Below, one piece after another: positions 10,740 to 19,702 of a stretch of DNA of 64,000 nt. The notes below the pieces were generated by a model. It did no database searches. It was not told where the DNA came from and saw nothing but the letters and a program-made list of their open reading frames with translations. The stretch is taken from NCBI GenBank assembly GCA_003240755.1, contig QFNF01000002.1, positions 93,651 through 157,650 of the forward strand, read 5' to 3'. Source of the stretch: Sphingomonas hengshuiensis. GTDB lineage: Bacteria > Pseudomonadota > Alphaproteobacteria > Sphingomonadales > Sphingomonadaceae. Within the stretch, counting starts at the first letter, position 1. Each line of letters opens with the position of its first letter. Both the position numbers and the translations under genes were made by a program.

Positions 10740-11851
10740 ACGTGATTGCGTCTGTCGCCGATACCAAAGCCACCCGTACCCCCGCGCAGGCGGGGGTCCA
10801 GAGCGGCGAGCGCGACGCCCGTAACCCTGGACCCCCGCCTGCGCGGGGGCACGCCGACGACGTTCGGCGTGACTGGACCCGCGCCGAAATCGCCGACCTG
10901 TTCGACCTCCCGTTCGACGAACTGATGTTCCGCGCCCAGAGCGTGCACCGCGCGCACCATGCCGTCGGGCAGGTGCAGCTCTGTACCCTGTTGTCGATCA
11001 AGACCGGCGGCTGCCCCGAGGATTGCGGCTATTGCTCGCAATCCGCCAGCGCCGACACACGGCTCAAGGCCGAGAAGCTGATGGAGGTGCAGGCGGTGCT
11101 CGCCGCCGCCGCCGAGGCGAAGGCGGCGGGGTCGCAGCGTTTCTGCATGGGCGCGGCATGGCGCAACCCCAAGGACCGCGACATGGACGCGGTGATCGCC
11201 ATGGTCGAGGGCGTCCGCGCGATGGGGATGGAAACCTGCATGACGCTGGGGATGCTGACCCCCGATCAGGCGCAGCGTCTGGCGGCGGCCGGGCTCGATT
11301 ACTACAACCACAACATCGATACCTCGCCCGAAAACTACGCCAACATCATCTCGACCCGCTCGTTCGAGGACCGGCTCGATACGCTGGCGCATGTCCGCGC
11401 GGCGGGGATCAACGTGTGCAGCGGCGGGATCGTCGGGCTGGGTGAGACCCGCGCCGACCGCGTCGGCTTCGTGCACGCGCTGGCCACGCTGCCGCGTCAT
11501 CCCGAAAGCGTGCCGGTCAACGCGCTGGTGCCGGTCAAGGGTACCGTGCTCGGCAACATGCTGGCCGACACGCCGCTCGCCCGGATCGACGACATCGAAT
11601 TCGTCCGTACCGTCGCGGTCGCGCGCATCACCATGCCGCTCAGCATGGTCCGCCTGTCGGCGGGCCGCGAAAGCATGTCCGACGCGACCCAGGCGCTGTG
11701 CTTCATGGCCGGCGCGAACTCGATCTTCACCGGCGACCGGTTGCTCACCACCGGCAATGCCGGCGACGATGCCGACGCCGCGCTGCTGGCGAAACTCGGG
11801 CTGACGCCGATGGTTGGGGAAGAACCGATGCGGAGATCCCCGTGTTGCTGA
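10736..11851 (+). CDS. bioB: Biotin synthase with a palindromic repeat translated near its N-terminus
   Basis: This radical-SAM enzyme inserts sulfur into dethiobiotin. The 4Fe-4S cluster motif is [10 protein letters not shown] (Cys93, Cys97, Cys100). Other family stretches include [27 protein letters not shown] and [11 protein letters not shown]. The protein is 371 residues, longer than usual because residues of about 13-42 come from a GC-rich inverted repeat. Between that repeat and the conserved [16 protein letters not shown] there is no in-frame ATG, GTG or TTG. Translation must therefore start at or very near 10736, which overlaps the scpA stop, and pass through the repeat. Downstream is pccA, a biotin enzyme; bioF, bioD and bioA are 5-8 kb away. 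Confidence 0.95.
10779..10849. repeat. 23-bp perfect inverted repeat (REP/RPE-like) inside bioB
   Basis: The arms at 10779-10801 and 10827-10849 are perfect reverse complements, separated by 25 bases. Each arm is itself a hairpin: CCCCCGC, a four-base loop, GCGGGGG. The same 19-base half-arm occurs at 28661-28679 downstream of pgk. The element is read in frame as part of bioB and contributes Pro, Ala, Gly and Arg codons. It resembles mobile palindromic elements that insert within genes. Its origin is inferred. Confidence 0.88.
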
Positions 11852-11883
11852 CCCCGAACACACGGGGCGGACAGGAGAGCGAT

Positions 11884-13893
11884 TTGTTCAAGAAGATTCT
11901 GGTCGCCAATCGCGGGGAGATTGCCTGCCGCGTCATGCGTACCGCCAGGCGGATGGGGATCGCGACCGTCGCGGTCTATTCCGATGCCGATGCCCGCGCG
12001 CCGCATGTCATGATGGCGGACGAAAGCGTGCGGCTGGGTCCCGCACCCGCCGCGCAAAGCTATCTCGACCCCGGCCTGATCCTTGCCGCGGCCAGGGCTA
12101 CCGGTGCCGATTGCATCCATCCGGGCTATGGCTTCCTGTCGGAGCGTGAGAGTTTTGCCCGGGCCTGTGCCGATGCCGGTATCGCCTTTGTCGGCCCGCC
12201 GCCGAACGCGATCGCGGCGATGGGGGACAAGATCGAATCGAAGAAGCTGGCACAGGCCGCCGGCGTCAATGTCGTCCCCGGCTTTCTGGGCGAGATCGCC
12301 GACACCGAACAGGCGGTCCGCATCGCCACCGACATCGGCTATCCGGTGATGATGAAGGCCAGCGCGGGTGGCGGGGGCAAGGGCATGCGCCTCGCCTGGT
12401 CCGAACAGGATGTCCGCGAAGGGTTCGAGGCGACGAAGCGCGAGGGGCTGGCGAGCTTCGGCGACGACCGCGTGTTCATCGAGAAGTTCATCGAAAGCCC
12501 GCGCCATATCGAGATACAGGTGCTTGGCGACCGGCACGGCAACATCGTCTATCTCGGCGAGCGCGAATGCTCGATCCAGCGCCGCCACCAGAAGGTGGTG
12601 GAGGAGGCGCCGTCGCCCTTCGTCACCCCCGCGATGCGCCGGGCGATGGGCGAACAGGCCGTGGCACTGGCCCGCGCGGTCGGCTATCATTCGGCCGGCA
12701 CCGTCGAACTGATCGTCTCGGGCGCCGATACGACGGGCGAGAGCTTCTACTTCCTCGAAATGAACACCCGGCTGCAGGTCGAACATCCGGTGACGGAGGA
12801 AATCACCGGCCTCGACCTTGTCGAACAGATGCTGCGCGTCGCGGCGGGCGAGAAACTCGCATTCGGGCAGGACGACGTGGTCCTGAACGGCTGGGCGATC
12901 GAGAACCGCGTCTATGCCGAAGACCCCTATCGCGGCTTCCTGCCGTCGACCGGGCGGCTGGTCCGCTACGACCCGCCCGCCGGGCAGGCGGGGGGAGGCA
13001 TCCGCGTCCGCGTGGACGATGGCGTCGCCGAGGGCGGCGAGGTCAGCATGTTCTACGACCCGATGATCGCCAAGCTCATCACCTGGGCACCGACGCGCGA
13101 GGCGGCGATCGATGCGCAGGTCGCGGCGCTCGACCGGTTCGAACTGGCCGGGGTCGGCAACAATATCGACTTTCTGTCGGCGATCATGCAGCATCCCCGG
13201 TTCCGCGAAGGGGCGCTGACCACCGGCTTCATTGCCGAGGAATATCCCGACGGCTTCCACGGCGCGCCTGCCGACCGGTCGCTGCTTCGGCAACTGGCGG
13301 CGATCGCGGTTCTCGTCGACCTCGAACAATCGCGCCGCGCCCGCTCGATCGACGGACAGCTCGGCATGCGCGAACCCGCTTCGACCGAACGGATCGTCAC
13401 GACCGGCGACCACCGCTTCGCCGTCGATGTGCAAGACCGGGAGGGCGGGCACCTCGTCCATATCGACGGGGACGTGTCGCTCGACGTCGTCATGCAGTGG
13501 CGTCCGTCGCAGCGCGTGGCGACCGCCCGGATCGACGGGACCGAACTTGCCGCCCGCGTCACCCGCACCATCGGCGGCTGGAAGCTGACCGCCCGTGGCG
13601 CGTCGCATGTCGTCCGCGTCCTGCCCCCCCATGTCGCGGCGCTGACGCGACACATGATCGAAAAGGTCCCGCCCGACCTGTCGCGCTTCCTGCTGTGCCC
13701 GATGCCGGGCCTGCTGACCCGCGTCGAGGTGACGGAGGGGCAGAAGGTCGAGGCCGGACAGCCGCTGGCGGTGGTGGAGGCGATGAAGATGGAAAACATC
13801 CTGCGCGCCGAACGCCCCGGCACCGTTGCCCGCATCGCCCATGACGCCGGCGACAGCCTTGCGGTCGATGCCGTCATCATGGAGTTCGAATAG
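11884..13893 (+). CDS. pccA: Propionyl-CoA carboxylase, biotin carboxylase/carrier (alpha) subunit
   Basis: This 669-residue protein carboxylates its own biotin with ATP and bicarbonate for transfer by PccB. The N-terminus FKKILVANRGEIACR, the ATP-grasp glycine loop ASAGGGGKGMR, EMNTRLQVEHPVTE and the C-terminal biotinylation site EAMKMENIL (Lys635) are all present. The TTG start at 11884 was chosen because AGGAG lies six bases upstream and it gives the family N-terminus. An in-frame GTG at 11842 is possible but lacks support. The gene is 32 bases after bioB. PccB and epimerase lie on the minus strand to the left. Confidence 0.95.
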   Translation: MFKKILVANRGEIACRVMRTARRMGIATVAVYSDADARAPHVMMADESVRLGPAPAAQSYLDPGLILAAARATGADCIHPGYGFLSERESFARACADAGIAFVGPPPNAIAAMGDKIESKKLAQAAGVNVVPGFLGEIADTEQAVRIATDIGYPVMMKASAGGGGKGMRLAWSEQDVREGFEATKREGLASFGDDRVFIEKFIESPRHIEIQVLGDRHGNIVYLGERECSIQRRHQKVVEEAPSPFVTPAMRRAMGEQAVALARAVGYHSAGTVELIVSGADTTGESFYFLEMNTRLQVEHPVTEEITGLDLVEQMLRVAAGEKLAFGQDDVVLNGWAIENRVYAEDPYRGFLPSTGRLVRYDPPAGQAGGGIRVRVDDGVAEGGEVSMFYDPMIAKLITWAPTREAAIDAQVAALDRFELAGVGNNIDFLSAIMQHPRFREGALTTGFIAEEYPDGFHGAPADRSLLRQLAAIAVLVDLEQSRRARSIDGQLGMREPASTERIVTTGDHRFAVDVQDREGGHLVHIDGDVSLDVVMQWRPSQRVATARIDGTELAARVTRTIGGWKLTARGASHVVRVLPPHVAALTRHMIEKVPPDLSRFLLCPMPGLLTRVEVTEGQKVEAGQPLAVVEAMKMENILRAERPGTVARIAHDAGDSLAVDAVIMEFE

Positions 13894-13928
13894 GCGGAAC
13901 GATTTGCCCGCTGGCGGCTTGTCGGCGG

Positions 13929-15512
13929 GTGATCGTTTCATCCGCGCAACCATGGTGGCAGGCCGCCACCATCTACCACATCTATCCGCGGTCCTTCGCC
14001 GACAGCGACGGCGACGGGATCGGCGACCTGCGCGGCATCGCCGACCGGCTCGACTATCTGGTCGATCTCGGTATCGACTGCGTCTGGATCTCGCCGATCT
14101 ACCCGTCGCCCATGGCCGATTTCGGCTATGACGTCGCCGATTACACCGGCATCGACCCGCGCTTCGGCACGCTCGCCGATTTCGACGCGCTGCTGGCAAG
14201 GGCGCATGGGCGCGGCATCCGCGTGCTGCTCGACTTCGTGCCGAACCACAGCTCGGACCGGCACGACTGGTTCGTGGAGAGCCGGTCGTCGCGCGACAAT
14301 CCGAAACGCGACTGGTATATCTGGCGCGATCCGGCGCCCGATGGCGGGCCGCCCAACAACTGGATCAGTGATTTCGGCGGGCCGGCATGGAGCTTCGATT
14401 CCGTCACCGGCCAATATTATTCGCGCGCGTTCCTGCCCGAACAGCCCGACCTGAACTGGCGCAACCCGGCGGTGCGATCGGCGATGCTGGACGCGATGCG
14501 CTTCTGGTTCGATCGCGGCGTCGACGGGTTCCGCATCGACGTGCAGTGGCACATGGTCAAGCATGCCGATTTCCCCGACAACCCGCCCAACCCCGATTAT
14601 CGCGCGGGGATGGGCGACATGCACCGCGTGCTGCAGCTCCATTCGACCGACCAGCCCGAGGTGCACGCCATCGCCACGGCGATGCGGCAACAGGCCGACG
14701 CCTATGGCGCGGTGCTGGTCGGCGAAATCTATCTGCCGATCCCGAAGCTGATGACCTATTACGGCACGGCGGATGCCCCCGGCGTCCACCTGCCGTTCAA
14801 TTTCCAGTTGATCGAGGCGAACTGGAACGCCGCCGAACTGGCCGCCCGCATCGTGGAATATGAGGCGGCGCTGCCGGCGGGCGGCTGGCCCAACTGGGTG
14901 CTCGGCAACCATGATCGCCCGCGCATCGCCACCCGCGTCGGCCAGGCGCAGGCGCGGGTGGCGGCGATGCTGCTGCTGACGCTGCGCGGCACGCCGACGC
15001 TGTATCAGGGCGACGAACTGGGCCTGACCGACGCGCAGGTTCCGGCCGACAAGGTGCAGGACCCGCGCGAACTGCGCGAACCGGGGCTGGGGTTGGGCCG
15101 CGATCCCGTGCGTACCCCGCTGCCATGGACGGCGGAGGGCGGCTTCACCACCGGCGATCCGTGGCTGCCGATCGATCCGGCGCACCTGTCGCGCAATGCA
15201 CGGGCGCAGGCGGACGATCCGGCGTCGATGCTGTCGCTCTATCGCCGCCTGCTGGCGCTCCGCCGCGCGACGCCCGCGCTGGCGACCGGCGCGATCGGCG
15301 ACATCCGCGCCGATGGCGACGTGCTGACCTATGTCCGCGGCGACGGCGCCGGGCGCTATCGTATCGCGCTGAACCTCGGCGACCGGCCGGCCCGCGTCGA
15401 GCCGGGCCGGATCATCCTGTCGACCCATGCCGATCCCGGTTCCGCCATCCTGCGCCCCGCCGAGGGCCATATCCTGCGCCCCGCCGAGGGCCATATCCTG
15501 AAAGTCGACTGA
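13929..15512 (+). CDS. GH13 family alpha-glucosidase
   Basis: This 527-residue glycoside hydrolase has the (beta/alpha)8 alpha-amylase fold and begins WWQAATIYHIYPRSF, as in oligo-1,6-glucosidases and alpha-glucosidases. DGDGIGDLRGI and DFVPNHSSD are conserved regions. The predicted nucleophile is Asp204 (GFRIDVQWH), the acid/base Glu266 (VGEIYL), and the stabiliser Asp329 (LGNHDRPR). It has no signal peptide, so it acts on imported or internal alpha-glucosides. The start is GTG. The C-terminus carries a recent tandem duplication (ILRPAEGH twice). The stop overlaps the start of the glycosyltransferase gene. Confidence 0.93.
   Translation: MIVSSAQPWWQAATIYHIYPRSFADSDGDGIGDLRGIADRLDYLVDLGIDCVWISPIYPSPMADFGYDVADYTGIDPRFGTLADFDALLARAHGRGIRVLLDFVPNHSSDRHDWFVESRSSRDNPKRDWYIWRDPAPDGGPPNNWISDFGGPAWSFDSVTGQYYSRAFLPEQPDLNWRNPAVRSAMLDAMRFWFDRGVDGFRIDVQWHMVKHADFPDNPPNPDYRAGMGDMHRVLQLHSTDQPEVHAIATAMRQQADAYGAVLVGEIYLPIPKLMTYYGTADAPGVHLPFNFQLIEANWNAAELAARIVEYEAALPAGGWPNWVLGNHDRPRIATRVGQAQARVAAMLLLTLRGTPTLYQGDELGLTDAQVPADKVQDPRELREPGLGLGRDPVRTPLPWTAEGGFTTGDPWLPIDPAHLSRNARAQADDPASMLSLYRRLLALRRATPALATGAIGDIRADGDVLTYVRGDGAGRYRIALNLGDRPARVEPGRIILSTHADPGSAILRPAEGHILRPAEGHILKVD
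15448..15495. repeat. 24-bp perfect tandem duplication in the alpha-glucosidase 3' end
   Basis: Two identical 24-base units (15448-15471 and 15472-15495), followed by the first six bases of a third, encode ILRPAEGH twice. The unit is a multiple of three, so the frame is kept and only the C-terminal tail of the glucosidase is lengthened. Replication slippage is the simplest explanation. Confidence 0.95.
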
Positions 15513-16522
15513 TGCGCATCGCGATGATCGCCCCGATCGCGTGGCGCACGCCGCCGCGCCACTATGGCCCGTGGGAACTCGTCACCAGCCTGTTGACCGA
15601 GGCGCTGGTGGCGAGGGGGCTCGACGTCACCCTGTTCGCGACGCAGGACAGCCTGACCGCCGCGACCCTCGCCGGCGTGGTTCCCGCACCGTACAGCGAA
15701 GACCCGTCGATCGATGCGAAGGTGTGGGAATTCGCGCACCTCGCCCATGTCTTCGAACGTGCCGGCGAATTCGACCTGATCCACAACCAGGCCGATTTTC
15801 CCGCGCACGCCTTTTCGGGGCTGGTCGACACGCCGATGGTAACGACCATCCACGGCTTTTCGTCCGACCGCATCCTCCCGATGTACGCCCCCTATCAGGA
15901 CCGCGTGGCATATGTCGCGATCAGCGATGCCGATCGCCACCCGGCGCTGCGCTATGCCGCGACGATCCATCACGGCATCCCGCTGGACGATTTCCCCTTC
16001 GATGCGCGGGGCAGCGACGACCTGCTGTTCTTCGGCCGCATGCACCCGGACAAGGGGGCGGCGGCGGCGATCGCGGCGGCACGGGCCGGCGGACGCCGCC
16101 TGCACATGGCCGGCATCGTCCAGGACGAGCGTTACTGGCGCGAAGAGGTCGAACCGCATGTCGATGGCGAACGCATCGTCTATCACGGCGCGGTCGGCGG
16201 TACCGCGCGCACCGACCTGCTGGGACGGTCGCGTGCCCTGCTCCATCTGATCGGCTTCGACGAACCCTTCGGCCTGTCGGTGATCGAGGCGATGGCCTGC
16301 GGCACCCCCGTCATCGCGTACGACCGCGGATCGATGCCCGAACTGATCGAACATGGCGTCAACGGCTTCCTCGTCGACGATCTGGACGAGGCGATCGCCG
16401 CGATCGGCCGGGTGGGGGAGATCGACCGCGCCGACTGCCGCCGGATCGTCGCCGAACGCTTTTCGGTGGAGGCGATGGCCGGGCGCTATCACGCGCTATA
16501 CCGGTCGATCCTCGGGCAGTGA
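15512..16522 (+). CDS. GT4 family glycosyltransferase
   Basis: This is a 336-residue GT-B fold glycosyltransferase. The N-terminus MRIAMIAPIAWRTPPRHYGPWE has the glycine-rich donor-side loop, and HNQADFPAHAF and TTIHGFSSD follow. The C-terminal GT4 signature is DEPFGLSVIEAMACGTPVIA followed by GSMPELIEHG, which holds the EX7E motif. The donor is probably a nucleotide sugar, but donor and acceptor are unknown. The ATG overlaps the TGA of the alpha-glucosidase by one base. The pair may act together in glucan or trehalose-like metabolism, which is inference. Confidence 0.88.
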   Translation: MRIAMIAPIAWRTPPRHYGPWELVTSLLTEALVARGLDVTLFATQDSLTAATLAGVVPAPYSEDPSIDAKVWEFAHLAHVFERAGEFDLIHNQADFPAHAFSGLVDTPMVTTIHGFSSDRILPMYAPYQDRVAYVAISDADRHPALRYAATIHHGIPLDDFPFDARGSDDLLFFGRMHPDKGAAAAIAAARAGGRRLHMAGIVQDERYWREEVEPHVDGERIVYHGAVGGTARTDLLGRSRALLHLIGFDEPFGLSVIEAMACGTPVIAYDRGSMPELIEHGVNGFLVDDLDEAIAAIGRVGEIDRADCRRIVAERFSVEAMAGRYHALYRSILGQ

Positions 16523-16588
16523 AACCGCCGACAGCGGAACCGCCTGCCGGCCGCGGCAACGCGTCGTGACGCGGCCCGCCCGTCGCCG

Positions 16589-17830
16589 TCAGGCCGCGTC
16601 GCACGCCTCGCCCAACGCGGCGTAGATCGCGTCGAGATCGGTATCGTCGATACAATAGGGCGGCATGACGTAGAGCGTCGATCCCAGCGGCCGCAACAGG
16701 ACGCCCGCGTCACGGAACTGCGCCATCAGCCGGGGCGCCCGGCCGGACAGATACCCTTCGTCGCCGTCCAGCTCGAACGCCGTGATCGTCCCCAACCGTC
16801 GCGCATTGGCGAGCCGTGGATGCCGTGCAAGGGCATCGAGCCGCACGGCCTGCCGCCTGCCCAGCGACCCGATCCGCGCTGCCACCGGCTCGTCGCGCCA
16901 GATCGCCAGATTGGCGTTGGCCGCCGCACAGGCGATCGGGTTGGCGGTATAGCTCGACGAATGAAAGAACATCGTCGCCCGATCCGGCCCGTAATGCGCG
17001 TGATAGATCGCCTCGCTCGCCATCGTCACCGCCAGCGGGATCGCACCACCGGTCAGCCCTTTCGACAGGCACATCAGGTCGGGGACGACGCCCGCCTGTT
17101 CGCATGCGGTCAGCGTACCGGTGCGGCCCCACCCGGTCATCACCTCGTCGGCGATGAACAGCACGCCATGGGTCATGCAGATGCGGTGCATTTCGGCCAG
17201 CACCGCCGGCGGATACATCCGCATGCCGCCCGCGCCCAGCACCAGCGGCTCGACGATGAACGCCGCCGCCCCCGCCCGCGCCGCTGCCTCCAGCGCGTCA
17301 TAGGTCGCCTGTTCCTGCCCGGCATCGGGAAAGGGGATCGACCCGACATCGAACAGCAGCGGCGCATAGGCGCGGTTGAACACCCCGCGCGCGCCGACCG
17401 ACATCGCCCCGATCGTGTCGCCGTGATAGCCATGGTCGAGCACGAGGATGCGGTCGCGCGCCTCGCCGCGATTGCGCCAATAGCCGAGCGCCATCTTCAG
17501 GGCGACCTCGACGCTGGTCGATCCCGAATCGGAAAAGAACACGCGGGTCAGCGCATCCGGCAGCAGCGCGCGCAGGCCGGCGGCCAATGTCTCGGCCGGC
17601 TCGTGCGTGTATCCGGCAAAGATGATCTGGTCGAGCCGCCCGGCCTGTTCGGCGATCGCGGCGGCGATGCGCGGGTGGTTGTGGCCATGCGTCGTCACCC
17701 ACCAGGACGAGATCGCATCGACGATCCGCCGCCCGTCGGCGCTCCACAGCGCAGCACCGTCGCCGCGCACGATCCGCGGGATCGGTTCGTTCAGCCCGTG
17801 CTGGGTAAAGGGATGCCACACCGCGCTCAC
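16589..17830 (-). CDS. bioA: Adenosylmethionine-8-amino-7-oxononanoate aminotransferase
   Basis: This 413-residue class III PLP aminotransferase converts KAPA to DAPA, using S-adenosylmethionine as amino donor. WHPFTQH at the N-terminus and SSWWVTTHGHNHP are BioA hallmarks. The PLP-binding Lys is Lys257 in LSKGLTGG, and ADEVMTGWGRTG holds the cofactor-contacting Asp. It is the last gene of a minus-strand operon bioF-bioD-bioA and overlaps the end of bioD by four bases. The length is normal. Confidence 0.96.
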   Translation of the reverse strand: MSAVWHPFTQHGLNEPIPRIVRGDGAALWSADGRRIVDAISSWWVTTHGHNHPRIAAAIAEQAGRLDQIIFAGYTHEPAETLAAGLRALLPDALTRVFFSDSGSTSVEVALKMALGYWRNRGEARDRILVLDHGYHGDTIGAMSVGARGVFNRAYAPLLFDVGSIPFPDAGQEQATYDALEAAARAGAAAFIVEPLVLGAGGMRMYPPAVLAEMHRICMTHGVLFIADEVMTGWGRTGTLTACEQAGVVPDLMCLSKGLTGGAIPLAVTMASEAIYHAHYGPDRATMFFHSSSYTANPIACAAANANLAIWRDEPVAARIGSLGRRQAVRLDALARHPRLANARRLGTITAFELDGDEGYLSGRAPRLMAQFRDAGVLLRPLGSTLYVMPPYCIDDTDLDAIYAALGEACDAA

Positions 17831-18450
17831 CGGAAATCCTCGGGCGCAAACCCCTCGGCAAAGGCCTGCGCGAGGCTGTCGGGCGACAGCGTCGGCAGAT
17901 GCGGCAGGCGGCCCAGCCGCCGCGTTTTGCCCATCCGGACGATCGTGTCCTCGCTGTCGGGCATCGCATCGCCGACGAACGCGACGCCCAGCAACGGCAC
18001 GCCGCGCGCGCGCAGCGCTTCGATCGACAACAGGCTGTGGTTGATCGTGCCCAGTGCGGTCCGCGCGACCAGCACCACCGGCCGTCCCCAGCGGGCGAAC
18101 AGGTCGGCAAAGGTCGTGGCGCCGACGATCGGCACCATCACCCCGCCGGCCCCCTCGACCACCAGCGGCCCGGCGACCGGGGGCAGGGCGAGCCGGTCGA
18201 GGTCGATCGTCAAGCCGTCGATCGCCGCCGCGCGGTGCGGGGAACAGGGGGTGGCGAGGGCGTAGGCTTCGGGCAGGATCCGGTCGGGCGCGATCCCGGC
18301 CAGCCGGGCGACCCGCTGCCGGTCGGTGCCGTCGTCGATGCCCGCCTGTACCGGTTTCCAGTAATGCGCGCCGAGCGCCGCGGTCAGCGCGGCGGCGAAC
18401 ACCGTCTTGCCGACATCGGTATCGGTCCCGGTGACGACGATCACGGTCAT
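17827..18450 (-). CDS. bioD: Dethiobiotin synthetase
   Basis: This 207-residue ATP-dependent enzyme closes the ureido ring of dethiobiotin. The P-loop GTDTDVGKT is at residues 8-16, and VVEGAGGVMVP is the conserved substrate-side loop. The WKPVQAG segment is typical. The ATG overlaps the stop of bioF and the stop overlaps the start of bioA, so the three genes are tightly coupled. An upstream extension of the open frame inside bioF is not credible. Confidence 0.95.
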   Translation of the reverse strand: MTVIVVTGTDTDVGKTVFAAALTAALGAHYWKPVQAGIDDGTDRQRVARLAGIAPDRILPEAYALATPCSPHRAAAIDGLTIDLDRLALPPVAGPLVVEGAGGVMVPIVGATTFADLFARWGRPVVLVARTALGTINHSLLSIEALRARGVPLLGVAFVGDAMPDSEDTIVRMGKTRRLGRLPHLPTLSPDSLAQAFAEGFAPEDFR

Positions 18451-19601
18451 GCCAGGCGCTCCAGGATGCCGGCCAGCGCGTCGATATCGGCTTCGTCGAC
18501 GTTCAGCGTCAACGATATCCGCAGCCGCGCGGTCCCCGCCGGCACGGTCGGCGGACGAATGCCGCGCAGGTCGAACCCGGCGGCGCGCACCGCGGCGGCC
18601 AATGCCATCGCCCGGCGGTCGTCGCCGACGATCAGCGGCAGGATCTGCGTGTCCGTCACGCGCGCGCCGAGCGGCCCCAGCCGCGTTCCCGCATGGGCGA
18701 CCAACGCCGCCAGCCGGTCGCGCCGCGCAGGCTCGCCCGCCAGCACCCGCAGTCCCGCGCGCACCGCCGCCGCCATGACCGGCGACGGTGCGGTCGAAAA
18801 GATGAAGCCGCGTGCCCGGTTGACGAGGAAGTCGGTAACGACCGCCGGTCCGCATACCAGCGCGCCCTCGCTGCCCAGCGCCTTGCCGCAGGTGCGCAGC
18901 GTCACGACGTTCGCCCGCCCCTCCAGCGCGGCGGCCAGCCCGCGCCCCTGCGGGCCGAACACCCCGGTCGCATGTGCCTCGTCGATCAGCAGCATCGCAT
19001 CGTGCCGCCGGGCGACCTGTGCCAGCTCGTCCAGCGGCGCGATGTCGCCGTCCATGCTGTACAGGCTTTCGATGGCGATCCACGGGCTTCCCGTGCCGCC
19101 CTGCCGGCGCCAGTCGCGGATCGCATCCTCGATCGCCTGCGGATCGTTATGCCCCGCCGCGACCGCCGGCGCGCGCGCCAGCCGCATGCCCTCGTGCGCG
19201 CTGGCATGGATCAGCACGTCGTGGACGATCAGGTCGCCGCGCTGCGGCAGCGTCGCCAGCAGCGCCGCGTTGCCGGCAAAGCCGCTGGAGAACCACAACG
19301 CGCTCTCGCTGCCGAAGAACGCGGCGGCCTCGGCCTCCAGCGCTTCGTGCTCGGCATGGTTGCCGCGCAGCAGCCGCGATCCGCCCGATCCGACCGGCAC
19401 GCCCCGCGCGATCGCATCCGTCACCGCATCCCGCAGCACCGCCGATCCGGCGAGCGCCAGATAATCGTTGGACGCGAAATCCCGCCCCGCGATCGGCACC
19501 AGCGCGCGCCGCCGGTCGATCGCCGACAGCCGGTCGAGGTCGGCCGCGATCGGGCGCAGCGCCGGGGGCAGGGGGCGGGCATGCTGTCGGGCGTCGGTCA
19601 T
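18447..19601 (-). CDS. bioF: 8-amino-7-oxononanoate synthase
   Basis: This 384-residue PLP-dependent alpha-oxoamine synthase condenses pimeloyl-thioester with alanine to form KAPA. Motifs are FASNDYLALA (residues 42-51), GSGGSRLLRGN (71-81), DEAHATGVFG (207-216) and the PLP Lys240 in TCGKALGSEG. The ATG at 19601 was chosen because MTDARQHARPLPPALR gives a normal-length protein; the frame stays open upstream but reads as arginine-rich non-coding sequence. It is the first gene of the operon. No bioC or bioH for pimeloyl formation is seen here. Confidence 0.95.
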   Translation of the reverse strand: MTDARQHARPLPPALRPIAADLDRLSAIDRRRALVPIAGRDFASNDYLALAGSAVLRDAVTDAIARGVPVGSGGSRLLRGNHAEHEALEAEAAAFFGSESALWFSSGFAGNAALLATLPQRGDLIVHDVLIHASAHEGMRLARAPAVAAGHNDPQAIEDAIRDWRRQGGTGSPWIAIESLYSMDGDIAPLDELAQVARRHDAMLLIDEAHATGVFGPQGRGLAAALEGRANVVTLRTCGKALGSEGALVCGPAVVTDFLVNRARGFIFSTAPSPVMAAAVRAGLRVLAGEPARRDRLAALVAHAGTRLGPLGARVTDTQILPLIVGDDRRAMALAAAVRAAGFDLRGIRPPTVPAGTARLRISLTLNVDEADIDALAGILERLA

Positions 19602-19702
19602 CGGGCGACGCCCATATCGCCCGGTCCGGCGTGGCGCAAATCGGTCCGCTGCACGGTACGGCGCCGATGGCGCGGATCGTCGATTGGGATTAGGCACTGT
19701 CC

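Noticed and set aside
11497..14199. A 900-codon minus-strand frame
   Set aside because: It covers the antisense of bioB and pccA and shows no motif.
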